Positions 1 to 8,916 of a DNA stretch of 24,249 bases are shown here, in pieces. Under the pieces are notes generated by a model. It did no database searches. It worked only from the letters and a program-made list of their open reading frames with translations, and was not told where the DNA came from. Source of the stretch: Hoskinsella mucinilytica (lineage in GTDB: Bacteria > Bacillota_I > Bacilli_A > Erysipelotrichales > Erysipelotrichaceae); assembly GCF_045223415.1 (NCBI RefSeq), contig NZ_JBEQZJ010000050.1, positions 1 through 24,249 of the forward strand. The letters run 5' to 3'. Positions within the stretch are counted from its first letter, which is position 1, and each line of letters opens with the position of its first letter. Position numbers and translations under genes: made by a program.

Positions 1-146
1 TACAGATAATTTCTTATTATCCTTATATCACAATTATATCACAAACAAGTTTTTTAAAAAGGTATAAATAGGTAAAAATTACCAAATAACCTCAATCCTT
101 TGCAATTTTCTTCTCTATCCTTTACCCTTTCTATGAGGTGATAAGC

Positions 147-1064
147 ATGCAGATAACAAGGGAACTGCTAGAGAAGTATTTAGGCGAATGCAAGACACGA
201 AAAAATCTTAACCCAAAGACATTAAAAGCATACGCTATCGATCTTAACCAATTCATGGAATATGCAAAAAAGAAAGATTGTACAAAGGATATCATCAATC
301 AATATTTTGACTGTTTGTATGAGCGATATCCAAAACCAAAAACAGTAAAACGGAAAATAGCATCTATTAGAGCATTGTTTAGCTTTTTGACTTATGAAGA
401 TTATATCGAAGCGAATCCATTCGAAAAAATCCGTATTCAATTTAAAGAACCGAAACTTTTACCAAGAACGATACAAATGAGTAATATGAATCAAATTATT
501 CAAATGGCATATCAAAAGATTCAAAATAGTCCAACCTTATATAAAAAGAAAAAAGCAGTAAGAAATACCGCAGTCATCGAACTATTATTTTCAACTGGTA
601 TCCGTGTATCGGAATTATGTAATATCAAATGTAAGAATATAAATTTAAATGATGGAGAATTGTTGATTTTTGGTAAAGGTGCCAAAGAGCGAATGCTACA
701 GATTGGAAATGACAATGTTTTGAAAATTCTAAAACAATATGAGGCATTATATCAAGAAGAGCTACAAGTTAGCGAGTATTTCTTTCTCAATAAGAGCAAT
801 GAACGATTATCTGAACAGTCTGTGCGTATCCTACTAAAAAAAATTGAACAAGAAATTGGATTGGATCAGCATATTACACCACATATGCTAAGGCATACCT
901 TTGCGACACAATTGTTAGAAGAGGATGTAGATATCCGTTATATTCAAAAGATACTAGGACATAGCTCTATATCTACCACCCAGATTTATACACACGTTAG
1001 CTCACATAAACAAAAAGAAATTCTTGTAATGAAAAATCCGAGAAACTCTATTCATATCACGTAA
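147..1064 (+). CDS. XerC/XerD-type tyrosine recombinase
   Basis: Site-specific DNA recombinase of the tyrosine recombinase family, 305 residues, close to the usual 295-310 for Xer proteins. Residues about 1-90 form the N-terminal SAM-like core-binding domain; the catalytic domain follows. Catalytic set seen: Arg153 (TGIRVSEL), Lys177 (GKGAKER), His246 and Arg249 (HMLRHTF), His272 (LGHSS) and the nucleophile Tyr281 (TTQIYTH). The start is ATG 147 because GAGGTG at 135-140 gives a 6-nt spaced ribosome site; a GTG at 138 lies inside that site. It stands alone, with no attachment site or phage genes adjacent, so it may be a chromosomal Xer protein or a domesticated integrase. The family is certain; the XerC versus XerD assignment is not. 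Confidence 0.93.
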   Translation: MQITRELLEKYLGECKTRKNLNPKTLKAYAIDLNQFMEYAKKKDCTKDIINQYFDCLYERYPKPKTVKRKIASIRALFSFLTYEDYIEANPFEKIRIQFKEPKLLPRTIQMSNMNQIIQMAYQKIQNSPTLYKKKKAVRNTAVIELLFSTGIRVSELCNIKCKNINLNDGELLIFGKGAKERMLQIGNDNVLKILKQYEALYQEELQVSEYFFLNKSNERLSEQSVRILLKKIEQEIGLDQHITPHMLRHTFATQLLEEDVDIRYIQKILGHSSISTTQIYTHVSSHKQKEILVMKNPRNSIHIT

Positions 1065-1117
1065 TCGTTGTTCTGATATTATTTTAATCTTCCGTACTTC
1101 TTTATTCTTCTGAATTA

Positions 1118-1231
1118 ATGAAAACAGTTATTTTATTTTGTCATACTACACAGACGACAGAATTCCTTGCATTGATATTACTTGCTGCAGGTGTCTTGAT
1201 GTTAACTTATCGTAAAATATCCAAAAACTAA
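1118..1231 (+). pseudogene. Possible C-terminal remnant of a sortase-anchored surface protein
   Basis: A 37-codon open frame ends with a run resembling a cell-wall sorting tail: a TTQTTEF stretch where an LPxTG-type motif would sit, a hydrophobic segment (LALILLAAGVLMLTY) and a short basic tail (RKISKN) before the stop. No usable ribosome site precedes ATG 1118 and no long repeat or secreted domain lies upstream, so I read it as the decayed 3' end of a deleted surface-protein gene. Alternatives are a tiny single-span membrane peptide or chance. The resemblance is in pattern, not an exact motif, since Leu-Pro and Gly are both missing. Confidence 0.35.
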
Positions 1232-1290
1232 GATGATCATTCATTAGGTAAGAAAGAGTCATTTAGTTCTCTGACTATGAAAAGGGATCA

Positions 1291-1326
1291 AAAAAACCGC
1301 AATATGGAAAGGTATTGCGGTTTTTT
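1291..1326 (+). terminator. Rho-independent terminator (potentially bidirectional)
   Basis: A perfect stem CCGCAATA (1297-1304) / TATTGCGG (1313-1320) with an 8-nt loop, preceded by six A (1291-1296) and followed by six T (1321-1326), extends to a 14-bp A/T-flanked helix. It can end transcription from the recombinase side and, on the other strand, from the right. Confidence 0.85.
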
Positions 1327-1596
1327 CTTCGTTTTGTATGAAAATGGTGATAAATCCTTTTTATATGACAAAGTATATTGTAAAATAAAGTAAAGACGAA
1401 AAGAGAGGAAAATATATATGATAAGTCTGATTTATAAAAAAGATAAAATTAGAAAATGCACATAATGAATAAGCATGTATATCAAATTAAAATGTAATGG
1501 GACAATAAGAATCAATGGCGCAACGCAGTGCTTTACATCATATAAAAAAGATTGGCAGAAATGAGTCAATCGCTGATAGAAACTGAGGATGAGAAA
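1327..1596 (+). other. Leader region upstream of the SNF2 gene with two very short ORFs
   Basis: This stretch has no recognisable gene. It holds a 15-codon ORF (1418-1465) with a good ribosome site AGAGG at 1404-1408, and a 29-codon ORF (1475-1564) whose stop overlaps an in-frame ATG of the SNF2 frame at 1561. Either could be a translated leader or the decayed original 5' end of the helicase gene. No confident promoter was found; AT-rich -10-like hexamers exist around 1381-1391 without a well-spaced -35. Confidence 0.3.
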
Positions 1597-4194
1597 ATGA
1601 AACAACAAGACGTATCTAATCTCCATTTTATATTTACAAAAGATGGTTTTCTTCTTGATGAAGTAACAATAAAGGAAGAAAAATCTTCTTTGATTCAGCA
1701 ATTTCGTGAAGATAAATATCAAGCATTTTATGAGTTTGGGTTTCAAGAATATACAGGACTAACTCTTTCAGCGTCTTTTCTGCATACAGTAAGTGATACC
1801 TTTTTGAATGAATTAACATCACATTCAGAACTAGAAATTGCTAGAGAGGCTGTAGAAATCCATTTGAAGGAAGAACAAAAAGACAAGCTTCTTCGAAGTG
1901 TTCCCTATGCAATAGGTGCTGAATTTATTGATGAAACATGGCTAATGAAGATGTACGATAAGCTGTTACAGGTATTTGCGAAGGAAATTGTTACATATCA
2001 AGGCAGTGTTCAAATGTATCTTGCTGAAAAAAGCCAGCATCTTCATGTGGCACAGCGTATCTTTTTTCATCTTGTTGATCATTCTGAAGATGAAACATAC
2101 CCTTTTGCGTTCCTTGCGACCTATGCAACAAAAGATGCTGCAGGACACATTCGACACGTTCCTTTAAAATATGCATTACAAGAATATCAAAATGATAGAT
2201 TAAAACTGATTACCCTTTTATCTAGTTTAAATAAAGCGGCTGAGGTATCAACGCTGATTAGCGATTTTATGGAATCAGGAGAAATGTTTCATCCAATAAA
2301 ATTAACAGTGGAGGAAGCCTATCAATTATTACAAAGTGTTCCACTTATTGAAACCTGTGGTATTTTATGTCGTGTACCAAATTGGTGGAAGAAAAAATAT
2401 CAATCTTTAAATCTTTCAGTTAGTATCGGCGATCAAAAGCCATCCTTGCTTGGCTTTGACTCTTTATTAGAAATGGTACCAAGTATTGTAGTCAATGGAA
2501 CATTGTTAACACAGGAAGAAATTGAAGAACTTTTAAAACAAGAAGAAGGATTGGTTTGGTTAAAAGGTCAATGGGTAGAAATTAATCATAAGAAACTAGA
2601 AGAACTTTTAGAGAAATTAAAGAATTATGAAGGTACGATGACATTAAAAGAAGCTTTAAACTTTCAATTAAACGAAGATGAAGATCCAGATTCTGGCATT
2701 ATTTTGACCAATGGAACATGGCTTCAAAATCTAATGATGAATCTAAAATCACCATCTAAACTGAAAGAGAAGGCATTGCCACATGATTTTGATGCGACAC
2801 TTCGTCCTTATCAGATGAATGGTTATCAATGGTTAAATTATATGGGCGAACTTGGCTTTGGGGCTTGTCTTGCAGATGATATGGGACTAGGAAAAACTGT
2901 TCAGGTATTGGCATATCTACAACAGATGAAAGAAACTCAACCGGATGCAAGAGTATTATTGGTTGTTCCTGCTTCCTTGCTTGGAAACTGGGAGAAAGAA
3001 ATCAGAAAATTTGCTGGTCATATGGATTTTCGTATCCTGCATGGGAAACCGGTATCTGTACTTCAAAACATTTTGCAGAAAGAATCCAGCTTTCTAACAA
3101 TTACAACTTATGGTATGGTTTCAAAAATTGATCAAATAAAAGCATGCTCATGGAATTGTGTAATTTTGGATGAAGCACAGGCTATCAAAAATCCACTGAC
3201 AAAGCAGACCAAGGCAGTCAAATCCTTACAATCTAACATGAGAATTGCAATGACCGGTACACCTATTGAAAATGATTTAAGCAATTTATGGTCTTTGTTT
3301 GATTTCCTGAATAAAGGACTCTTGGGAAGTTATCAAGAATTTCAAACCTTTAGCAAAAAGGTAGAACGAGCACCAGAATATAGTGGAAAACTGAAAAATA
3401 TGGTTTCTCCGTTTATCCTACGTAGATTGAAAACAGATAAAAGTATCATCAATGATTTGCCGGATAAGGTGGAAATGATAGATTATGTATCTTTAAGCAA
3501 GCGACAGGTAATGTTATATCGTCATCTTATGGCACAGGTTGCTGAAAAAATAGAAGAAAGTGAAGGGATGGAACGAAGAGGTTTGATTTTATCTACAATC
3601 ACTAAATTGAAACAAATTTGTAATCATCCAGATCAATTTACGCATGATATGAGCTATCTGCCTAAAGAAAGTGGAAAATTTCAAATGTTGAAAGAGCTTT
3701 GTGAAACGATATTTGAAAAACGTGAAAAGGTATTGATTTTTACACAATATAAAGAAATATGCGAACCACTTTGTGATTATTTGGAAGGTGTTTTCCACAA
3801 AAGGGGTTTTGTACTTCATGGGGGAACTTCTGTCAAAAAACGAACTCAAATCGTTGAACAATTCAATAGTGATGAATATTATCCATATATGATATTATCT
3901 GTGAAAGCAGCAGGAACCGGATTAAATTTAACTGCGGCAAATCACGTCATTCATTTTGATCGCTGGTGGAATCCAGCAGTAGAAAATCAAGCAAGTGATC
4001 GTGCATATCGTATTGGACAAACAAAGAAAGTATTTGTTCATAAATTGGTAAGTGAAGGGACGATCGAAGAAAAAATCGATGCATTGATTTCCTCAAAGAA
4101 AGCATTGGCTGATAACATTATTTCATCTGAAAAAGAAACATGGATTACAGAAATGAGCAATGAAGATCTCTTAAAGATCTTACAACTGGATTAG
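1597..4194 (+). CDS. SNF2-family DNA-dependent ATPase / helicase (YwqA-like)
   Basis: Superfamily 2 Swi2/Snf2 (RapA-like) ATP-dependent DNA or nucleoprotein translocase, 865 residues. The N-terminal ~370 residues correspond to the bacterial SNF2-associated region; the ATPase core follows. Seen: Walker A DDMGLGKT with Lys433, Walker B DEAQ (525-528), motif III TGTPIEN, and the C-terminal lobe with GTGLNLTAANHV and DRAYRIGQ (motifs V/VI). ATG 1597 is chosen because GAGGAT at 1585-1590 is correctly spaced; ATG 1561 and TTG 1552 are in frame upstream but lack ribosome sites. The SWIM zinc-finger gene follows after 12 nt, the same pairing as ywqA-ywqB of Bacillus subtilis, while many Firmicutes fuse both in one protein. 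Physiological role uncertain; probably DNA repair or transcription-complex remodelling. Confidence 0.9.
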   Translation: MKQQDVSNLHFIFTKDGFLLDEVTIKEEKSSLIQQFREDKYQAFYEFGFQEYTGLTLSASFLHTVSDTFLNELTSHSELEIAREAVEIHLKEEQKDKLLRSVPYAIGAEFIDETWLMKMYDKLLQVFAKEIVTYQGSVQMYLAEKSQHLHVAQRIFFHLVDHSEDETYPFAFLATYATKDAAGHIRHVPLKYALQEYQNDRLKLITLLSSLNKAAEVSTLISDFMESGEMFHPIKLTVEEAYQLLQSVPLIETCGILCRVPNWWKKKYQSLNLSVSIGDQKPSLLGFDSLLEMVPSIVVNGTLLTQEEIEELLKQEEGLVWLKGQWVEINHKKLEELLEKLKNYEGTMTLKEALNFQLNEDEDPDSGIILTNGTWLQNLMMNLKSPSKLKEKALPHDFDATLRPYQMNGYQWLNYMGELGFGACLADDMGLGKTVQVLAYLQQMKETQPDARVLLVVPASLLGNWEKEIRKFAGHMDFRILHGKPVSVLQNILQKESSFLTITTYGMVSKIDQIKACSWNCVILDEAQAIKNPLTKQTKAVKSLQSNMRIAMTGTPIENDLSNLWSLFDFLNKGLLGSYQEFQTFSKKVERAPEYSGKLKNMVSPFILRRLKTDKSIINDLPDKVEMIDYVSLSKRQVMLYRHLMAQVAEKIEESEGMERRGLILSTITKLKQICNHPDQFTHDMSYLPKESGKFQMLKELCETIFEKREKVLIFTQYKEICEPLCDYLEGVFHKRGFVLHGGTSVKKRTQIVEQFNSDEYYPYMILSVKAAGTGLNLTAANHVIHFDRWWNPAVENQASDRAYRIGQTKKVFVHKLVSEGTIEEKIDALISSKKALADNIISSEKETWITEMSNEDLLKILQLD

Positions 4195-4206
4195 GAGGAT
4201 AAGGCT

Positions 4207-4935
4207 ATGAGCAATTATTGGAATTCAACCATACAATATTCTCAAATCAGTGTTGAGGAGCTAAAAAGAAAAGCACAGGAAAGTGCAAGCAAAGCTGAGA
4301 AAAAAGGCAAAAAAATGCATCCTATTGTAATAGAAGGAAGAGCCATCACTCAAAGCTGGTGGGGAAAAGCATGGTGTCATAAAATGGAAAGCTATGCAGA
4401 TTATACAACTCGTTTAGATCGAGGAAAGCGCTATGTAAGATCCGGAGCAGTGATTGATCTTCAAATCACCAATGGAAAGATCAGCGCAAGAGTTCAGGGG
4501 TCTAGAAAAGCACCATATAAAGTGGAAATTAGGATAAGCCGTCTAAATGAAGAGCATTGTCAAACGATTATTCAACAATGTAGCAGAAAAATAGAAAACT
4601 TGGAAGAATTGATCAATGGGGATTTTCCTGATGATTTAAAAAAACTGTTTTTGAGTGATTCAGGTCTGTTTCCTTCCCCAAAAGAAATATCATATCAATG
4701 CAGTTGTCCTGATTGGGCATTGATGTGTAAACATGTTGCTGCCGTTATGTATGGGATCGGCGCAAGATTTGATGAAAATCCATTCCTTTTTTTCGAGTTA
4801 AGAGGGATTGATGTGAATCGTTTTATTGATGTTACACTTCAAAATAAGGTAGAAACCATGTTGGAACATACAGATATAAGCAGTGATCGAGTGTTAGATG
4901 ATGATTGTGTAGAAACTATATTTGGTATTCGCTGA
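4207..4935 (+). CDS. SWIM zinc-finger protein
   Basis: A 242-residue protein with one SWIM zinc finger, CxCx6CxH: Cys165, Cys167, Cys174 and His176 in CSCPDWALMCKHVAAVMYG. The N-terminal half has a WWGKAWCHKMESY-type segment common in bacterial SWIM proteins paired with SNF2 ATPases. A strong AGGAGG overlaps the SNF2 stop and sets ATG 4207, so the two are translationally close and almost certainly one transcript. The likely role is nucleic-acid or protein recognition for the SNF2 motor; this is inferred from the pairing, not from the sequence itself. It is shorter than B. subtilis YwqB, which has extra domains. Confidence 0.85.
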   Translation: MSNYWNSTIQYSQISVEELKRKAQESASKAEKKGKKMHPIVIEGRAITQSWWGKAWCHKMESYADYTTRLDRGKRYVRSGAVIDLQITNGKISARVQGSRKAPYKVEIRISRLNEEHCQTIIQQCSRKIENLEELINGDFPDDLKKLFLSDSGLFPSPKEISYQCSCPDWALMCKHVAAVMYGIGARFDENPFLFFELRGIDVNRFIDVTLQNKVETMLEHTDISSDRVLDDDCVETIFGIR

Positions 4936-5029
4936 CAGATTGCTTTCTATATCGATTTAAGAAAATAAAGCGATAGGAGCATATGATATCGAAACATATA
5001 AGAAAATTATAAGAAAAGGATGAAATGGA

Positions 5030-6385
5030 TTGAAAAGAAGTTATGAAATTGACATGTGTCATGGGCCATTATTTACAAGGATCATTGTATTTGCGATACC
5101 ATTGATATTATCAGGAGTATTACAGTTATTATTTAATGCCGCAGATATCGTTGTTGTTGGAAGGTTTACCGGAAGTCATGCATTAGCAGCAGTTGGATCC
5201 ACTAGCTCTTTGATCAATTTGCTTGTGAATTTATTTATCGGTATATCGGTTGGAGCTAATGTTATGTTAGGAAAGTATTGTGGAGCACAAGATGTTAAAA
5301 ATGCATCTGAAACTGTACATACCGCTATTTATATCGCTATATGGGGCGGACTTATCATGATTTTTGCGGGGCTTTTTCTAGCAAGGCCTTTGTTGGAATT
5401 GATGGGAACACCAACTGATGTTTTAGATCTATCTGTATTATATATGAGAATCTATTTCATAGGGATGCCTGCATTTATGATTTATAATTTTGGTGCAGCG
5501 ATTTTAAGAGCAATTGGAGATACAAAACGACCTTTGTATTTTCTAACAGTCGCAGGTGTCATTAATGTATTGTTTAATTTATTGTTTGTGATCGTATTCC
5601 ATATGGGAGTAGCCGGTGTTGCATTGGCTACCATCATTGCGCAAATCATCAGTGCAGGTTTTATTCTTTTGAGTTTGACCAAATCTGAAGGATTTTTAGA
5701 ACTACATCTTAAGGAATTGAAGTTTCATAAAGATAAAGTCATAGGGATGTTAAAGATTGGATTACCGGCAGGATTACAAGGGATGATATTTAATATCTCT
5801 AATGTATTGATACAATCTTCGGTAAATTCTTTTGGTTCTGTTGTTATGGCAGGAAATACTGCTGCTAGTAATATTGAAGGCTTTGTTTATACATCAATGA
5901 ATGCCATATATCAGACATCGTTAAGCTTTACATCTCAAAATATGGGCGCAAAACAATACCATCGTATTGATAAGATTCTATTACAATGTCTTGGTGTTGT
6001 TACCTTTGTAGGTTTGACCCTTGGCGTTGGGGCATATGTACTTGGACATCCATTGTTGAGTATCTATTCGTCAAGTGAAGAGGTTATATCTTATGGAATC
6101 TCAAGGTTAAGTGTGGTCAGTGCATCTTATTTCCTATGTGGAGTAATGGATGTCTTAGTAGGAAGTCTAAGAGGTATGGGATACTCGATCATGCCGATGT
6201 TAGTATCATTAACAGGTGCCTGTCTATTTCGTGTGATATGGATCTTTACGATTTTTCAAATGGAACATACCTTGTTTTCACTCTATGTGTCCTATCCGAT
6301 ATCATGGTGTTTGACCATTACAGCACACATTATTTGTTATTTGATTGTAAGAAGAAAGAAATTGAGAGGTAATGATAATGAATGA
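5030..6385 (+). CDS. MATE-family multidrug/metabolite efflux transporter
   Basis: Integral membrane antiporter of the MATE (NorM/DinF-like) family, 451 residues with about 12 hydrophobic segments in two repeats. The N-terminus YEIDMCHGPLFTRI followed by LILSGVLQLLFNAADIVVVG is the characteristic first helix of Firmicute MATE proteins. The start is TTG 5030: an in-frame stop lies at 5021-5023, AAAGGA at 5015-5020 is well placed, and the next ATG (Met in DMCHG) would cut the conserved N-terminus. The substrate cannot be read from sequence. It lies 94 nt after the SWIM gene with no terminator seen between, and overlaps the next gene by 8 nt, so cotranscription is likely. Confidence 0.9.
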   Translation: MKRSYEIDMCHGPLFTRIIVFAIPLILSGVLQLLFNAADIVVVGRFTGSHALAAVGSTSSLINLLVNLFIGISVGANVMLGKYCGAQDVKNASETVHTAIYIAIWGGLIMIFAGLFLARPLLELMGTPTDVLDLSVLYMRIYFIGMPAFMIYNFGAAILRAIGDTKRPLYFLTVAGVINVLFNLLFVIVFHMGVAGVALATIIAQIISAGFILLSLTKSEGFLELHLKELKFHKDKVIGMLKIGLPAGLQGMIFNISNVLIQSSVNSFGSVVMAGNTAASNIEGFVYTSMNAIYQTSLSFTSQNMGAKQYHRIDKILLQCLGVVTFVGLTLGVGAYVLGHPLLSIYSSSEEVISYGISRLSVVSASYFLCGVMDVLVGSLRGMGYSIMPMLVSLTGACLFRVIWIFTIFQMEHTLFSLYVSYPISWCLTITAHIICYLIVRRKKLRGNDNE

Positions 6386-7124
6386 AAAAGAACTGAACAT
6401 GGAAGATTTAAAAAAGCTTCAAGATGCTGCTGCGGATTTGCTTATAAAATCCCATAGACGAGATCATCAATCAAATGAGAGTCTTAAACAATATCATCAG
6501 ACAAGGAAGTTGCATCAACAGATCATTGATAAAATGAGTGACTTTTTTAATGATTATCAAGATGCTTGTGAAGAAATTGTAAATCAAGGATTTAATCAAT
6601 ATGATCTAGATTGTGAAATTTCGTTTAACTATGATGATGGTTTACAAAGAAATGTGTTTGGAGATTTCTTTATTTATCCACATTTTAGTGATTCTCTTAG
6701 TGAACTGTTTTTACGAGAAAAGAAAGTAAGAAGTGAAGCAAATAAAGCGATGATTCAAGCAATGATTGATTCAAAACTTGGTCTATATCAAGTAAAGGAT
6801 ATTGATGAAGAAGATTGTAATGTTTTTTTAGAGAACGTATTAACAGGAGAGAAAATCACGATTGTTGATGAAAGAATGGCTTTGCTTAACAAAAAAGACA
6901 TGATACAATTACTTTGTCTACGAGTGATTACATATAAAGGACTGTCTTTTCAAACAGGGCTTTGTATTGGGTTTGAAAAGAATGATCCAACCATACGAAA
7001 GTGGATAAAGAAACATAAAAAGCATAAAGTAAAAACCGACTTTTTATTGGAAATATACTTATATTATTGTGAGTTATCTAAGAAACATATGAATATACCG
7101 ATAGAAATGAGATATGTGAAATAA
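6378..7124 (+). CDS. Hypothetical protein, function not recognised
   Basis: A 248-residue soluble protein I do not recognise. It is rich in charged residues; the N-terminal ~60 residues look helical (LKKLQDAAADLLIKSHRRDH), a central part has aromatic and acidic stretches (DCEISFNYDDGLQRNVFGDF) and the C-terminus is basic (KKHKKHKVK). The region at residues ~130-200 reads like a mixed beta domain. No signal peptide or membrane segment. ATG 6378 is preferred over ATG 6372 because GAGAGG at 6364-6369 is 8 nt from it. Start-stop overlap with the MATE gene suggests translational coupling. A strong terminator follows. Confidence 0.75.
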   Translation: MNEKELNMEDLKKLQDAAADLLIKSHRRDHQSNESLKQYHQTRKLHQQIIDKMSDFFNDYQDACEEIVNQGFNQYDLDCEISFNYDDGLQRNVFGDFFIYPHFSDSLSELFLREKKVRSEANKAMIQAMIDSKLGLYQVKDIDEEDCNVFLENVLTGEKITIVDERMALLNKKDMIQLLCLRVITYKGLSFQTGLCIGFEKNDPTIRKWIKKHKKHKVKTDFLLEIYLYYCELSKKHMNIPIEMRYVK

Positions 7125-7137
7125 CAGAAATACAAAG

Positions 7138-7181
7138 TCCTAACAGTCATTATATAGCGTAATGATTGTCAGGATTTTTTT
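7138..7181 (+). terminator. Rho-independent terminator
   Basis: A 14-bp stem with G-U wobbles pairs TCCTAACAGTCATT (7138-7151) with AATGATTGTCAGGA (7161-7174), followed by seven T (7175-7181). It ends the transcript of the preceding gene(s) and separates it from the PTS operon. Confidence 0.88.
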
Positions 7182-7254
7182 ATAATAGAGTTGATTATAA
7201 AAGAGATAAGATAGACTATGGATAAATTTACCAGATGAGTAGGTAATTATTTAT

Positions 7255-7283
7255 TTGTTTCCATTAATAACAAAGAATATAAT
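7255..7283 (+). promoter_or_regulatory. Sigma-A-type promoter of the cellobiose-family PTS operon
   Basis: TTGTTT (7255-7260) and a perfect TATAAT (7278-7283) separated by 17 nt; the predicted start near 7290 leaves a short 5' leader before the ribosome site AAGGAG (7301-7306). An imperfect inverted repeat ATTTACC/GGTAATT (about 7226-7247) lies just upstream of the -35, where a PRD activator could bind; that part is inference. Confidence 0.65.
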
Positions 7284-7313
7284 CAAGGTGTAAGCAAGGA
7301 AAGGAGAATGTAT

Positions 7314-7628
7314 ATGAAAGATTTGAATGTACTTCTAGTTTGTGGTTCAGGGGCATCCAGTGGGTTTATGGCCACAAACATCAATAAAGCAGCAAAGAAA
7401 AGAGGCATTGTTTGTAAAGTAAAAGCAAGAAGTCAAAATGAAGTAGACTCTTATATTGATGAAATCGATGCCATCATGGTTGGACCACATCTAAAATATG
7501 CTGTGGCTGATTTAGAAGAAAAAGCAAAAGGAAAAGATGTTAAGGTTGCAATCATGAAAAAATCATATTATGCGATGCTAGATGGAGAAAAAGCATTGGA
7601 TCATATTTTATCTTTATTTGAAGAATAA
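7314..7628 (+). CDS. PTS lactose/cellobiose-family EIIB subunit
   Basis: Cytoplasmic phosphocarrier IIB of the lactose/cellobiose PTS family, 104 residues, the normal length. The phosphorylated cysteine is Cys10 in LLVCGSGASSG, at the end of the first strand as in the family, with the phosphate loop immediately after. It accepts phosphate from EIIA (encoded downstream) and passes it to the sugar bound by EIIC. ATG 7314 is chosen over ATG 7308 because AAGGAG at 7301-7306 is 7 nt away from it but only 1 nt from 7308. First gene of the operon. Confidence 0.93.
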   Translation: MKDLNVLLVCGSGASSGFMATNINKAAKKRGIVCKVKARSQNEVDSYIDEIDAIMVGPHLKYAVADLEEKAKGKDVKVAIMKKSYYAMLDGEKALDHILSLFEE

Positions 7629-7648
7629 GAAAGGGAAAGGAAAAAAGT

Positions 7649-8875
7649 ATGCAGAAATTTATGAAATGGATGAACGAAGTCGTTGGTCCGAAAGCTGATA
7701 AGTTAGCACAAAATGCATGGATTGCGGGGGTAAAACAATCTATTGATAAAGTATTACCTATGATACTTGTGGGATCTGTTATCACATTATACAATGTAAT
7801 TAGAAACTATCTACCAGATATACCTGACCTTGTAGATATTCGAAACTATACGTTTGGTTTGATTGGATTATTTATGGCATTTTTGATTCCATATTTCATC
7901 ATGGAGAACAAAAAACATTTGAATATGAAATATATTGCAGGATTATCTGGTATTTCATTATTTATGATCATTGTAAAACCGGATGTAATGGAAGCTGGTT
8001 ACTTATATCAATTTTCAAGCTTTGGTGCAGGAGGTATGTTTGTTTCCATCGTCGCTGGTATCTTTGTTGCACTGATTATGAATGTGTTTGCGAAATTCTC
8101 TTTATTTAAAGAAGACTCAGCAATGCCAGGCTTTATTCAACAATGGTTCAATTCTTTACTACCTATCTTTACAGTAGTTTTCATAGGTTGGTTGTTGGTC
8201 ATTCAATTAGATTTCAATATGTATCAAGCAATTATTGATCTATTCAGTCCACTTATTGGTATTGCGCAAACCTTCCCTGGAATGTTGTTGTTATATTTGA
8301 TACCAACCATCTTTTATTCCTTAGGTATCAGTGGATGGGTCTTTACACCGATCCTTACGCCAATTGCACTTGCGGCAATTACTGCAAATGCGGAGGCTGG
8401 AGCAAGTGCCGCAAATATCTTCTGTGATGAAGTTGTATTCGGGCTTATTGCATTAGGTGGATGTGGATGTACATTACCATTGTCTATATTGATGTTGAAA
8501 TCAAAATCTACAGGATTAAAGGCTTTGGGAAAAACCTGTATTGTTCCTAGTATTTTAAATATCAATGAACCACTTGTATTTGGGGCTGTAGCATGGAATC
8601 CGATTCTTATGTTACCGATGTGGATCATCGCCATTGTTACTGTGAGTATCACTTATTTCTCAATGTCCCTGGGATTGGTAAGTATTCCTACAGAAGTATT
8701 CTCTCTATGGTATTGTCCGGAATTCCTTCAAGGATTCTTTGTATCAGGAATCAGTGGTGTACTATTAACTGCCATTAATTTTACTGTTGCCGCTATCATC
8801 TGGTATCCGTTCTTTAAAATGTATGATAATAAGTTACTGGAAGAAGAGGCAAATGGAATCGAAGATGAGGATTAA
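7649..8875 (+). CDS. PTS lactose/cellobiose-family EIIC permease
   Basis: Membrane channel and sugar-binding subunit, 408 residues, about 10 hydrophobic segments. The N-terminus (VVGPKADKLAQNAWIAGVKQ) and the conserved cytoplasmic loop NINEPLVFGAVAWNP, which corresponds to the NINEP motif near the sugar site, identify the cellobiose-type EIIC. It works with the EIIB 20 nt upstream and the EIIA at 10365. The sugar is likely a beta-glucoside, judged from the GH1 gene that follows. The length is slightly short of the typical 420-450. Confidence 0.92.
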   Translation: MQKFMKWMNEVVGPKADKLAQNAWIAGVKQSIDKVLPMILVGSVITLYNVIRNYLPDIPDLVDIRNYTFGLIGLFMAFLIPYFIMENKKHLNMKYIAGLSGISLFMIIVKPDVMEAGYLYQFSSFGAGGMFVSIVAGIFVALIMNVFAKFSLFKEDSAMPGFIQQWFNSLLPIFTVVFIGWLLVIQLDFNMYQAIIDLFSPLIGIAQTFPGMLLLYLIPTIFYSLGISGWVFTPILTPIALAAITANAEAGASAANIFCDEVVFGLIALGGCGCTLPLSILMLKSKSTGLKALGKTCIVPSILNINEPLVFGAVAWNPILMLPMWIIAIVTVSITYFSMSLGLVSIPTEVFSLWYCPEFLQGFFVSGISGVLLTAINFTVAAIIWYPFFKMYDNKLLEEEANGIEDED

Positions 8876-8877
8876 CT

Positions 8878-8901
8878 AAGAGTGGTATCCGCCACTCTTT
8901 T
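8878..8901 (+). terminator. Intercistronic hairpin, weak terminator or mRNA processing/stability element
   Basis: AAGAGTGG (8878-8885) pairs perfectly with CCACTCTT (8892-8899) over a 6-nt loop, with only four T (8898-8901), directly before the ribosome site AAAGGAG of the next gene. Its placement inside an operon suggests partial termination or differential expression of permease and hydrolase genes. Confidence 0.5.
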
Positions 8902-8916
8902 AAAGGAGTATAACGT

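Noticed and set aside
61..91. AT-rich imperfect palindrome (GGTAAAAATTACC core) upstream of the recombinase as a Xer or attachment site
   Set aside because: It lacks the dif-like arm structure, the arms are imperfect outside the centre, and no second copy was seen.
1552..1596. In-frame N-terminal extension of the SNF2 gene from TTG 1552 or ATG 1561
   Set aside because: No ribosome site at these codons, whereas GAGGAT is well placed for ATG 1597.
8314..8652. 112-codon open frame on the minus strand within the EIIC gene
   Set aside because: It is antisense to a clearly conserved permease, its translation has no family features, and it has no ribosome site.
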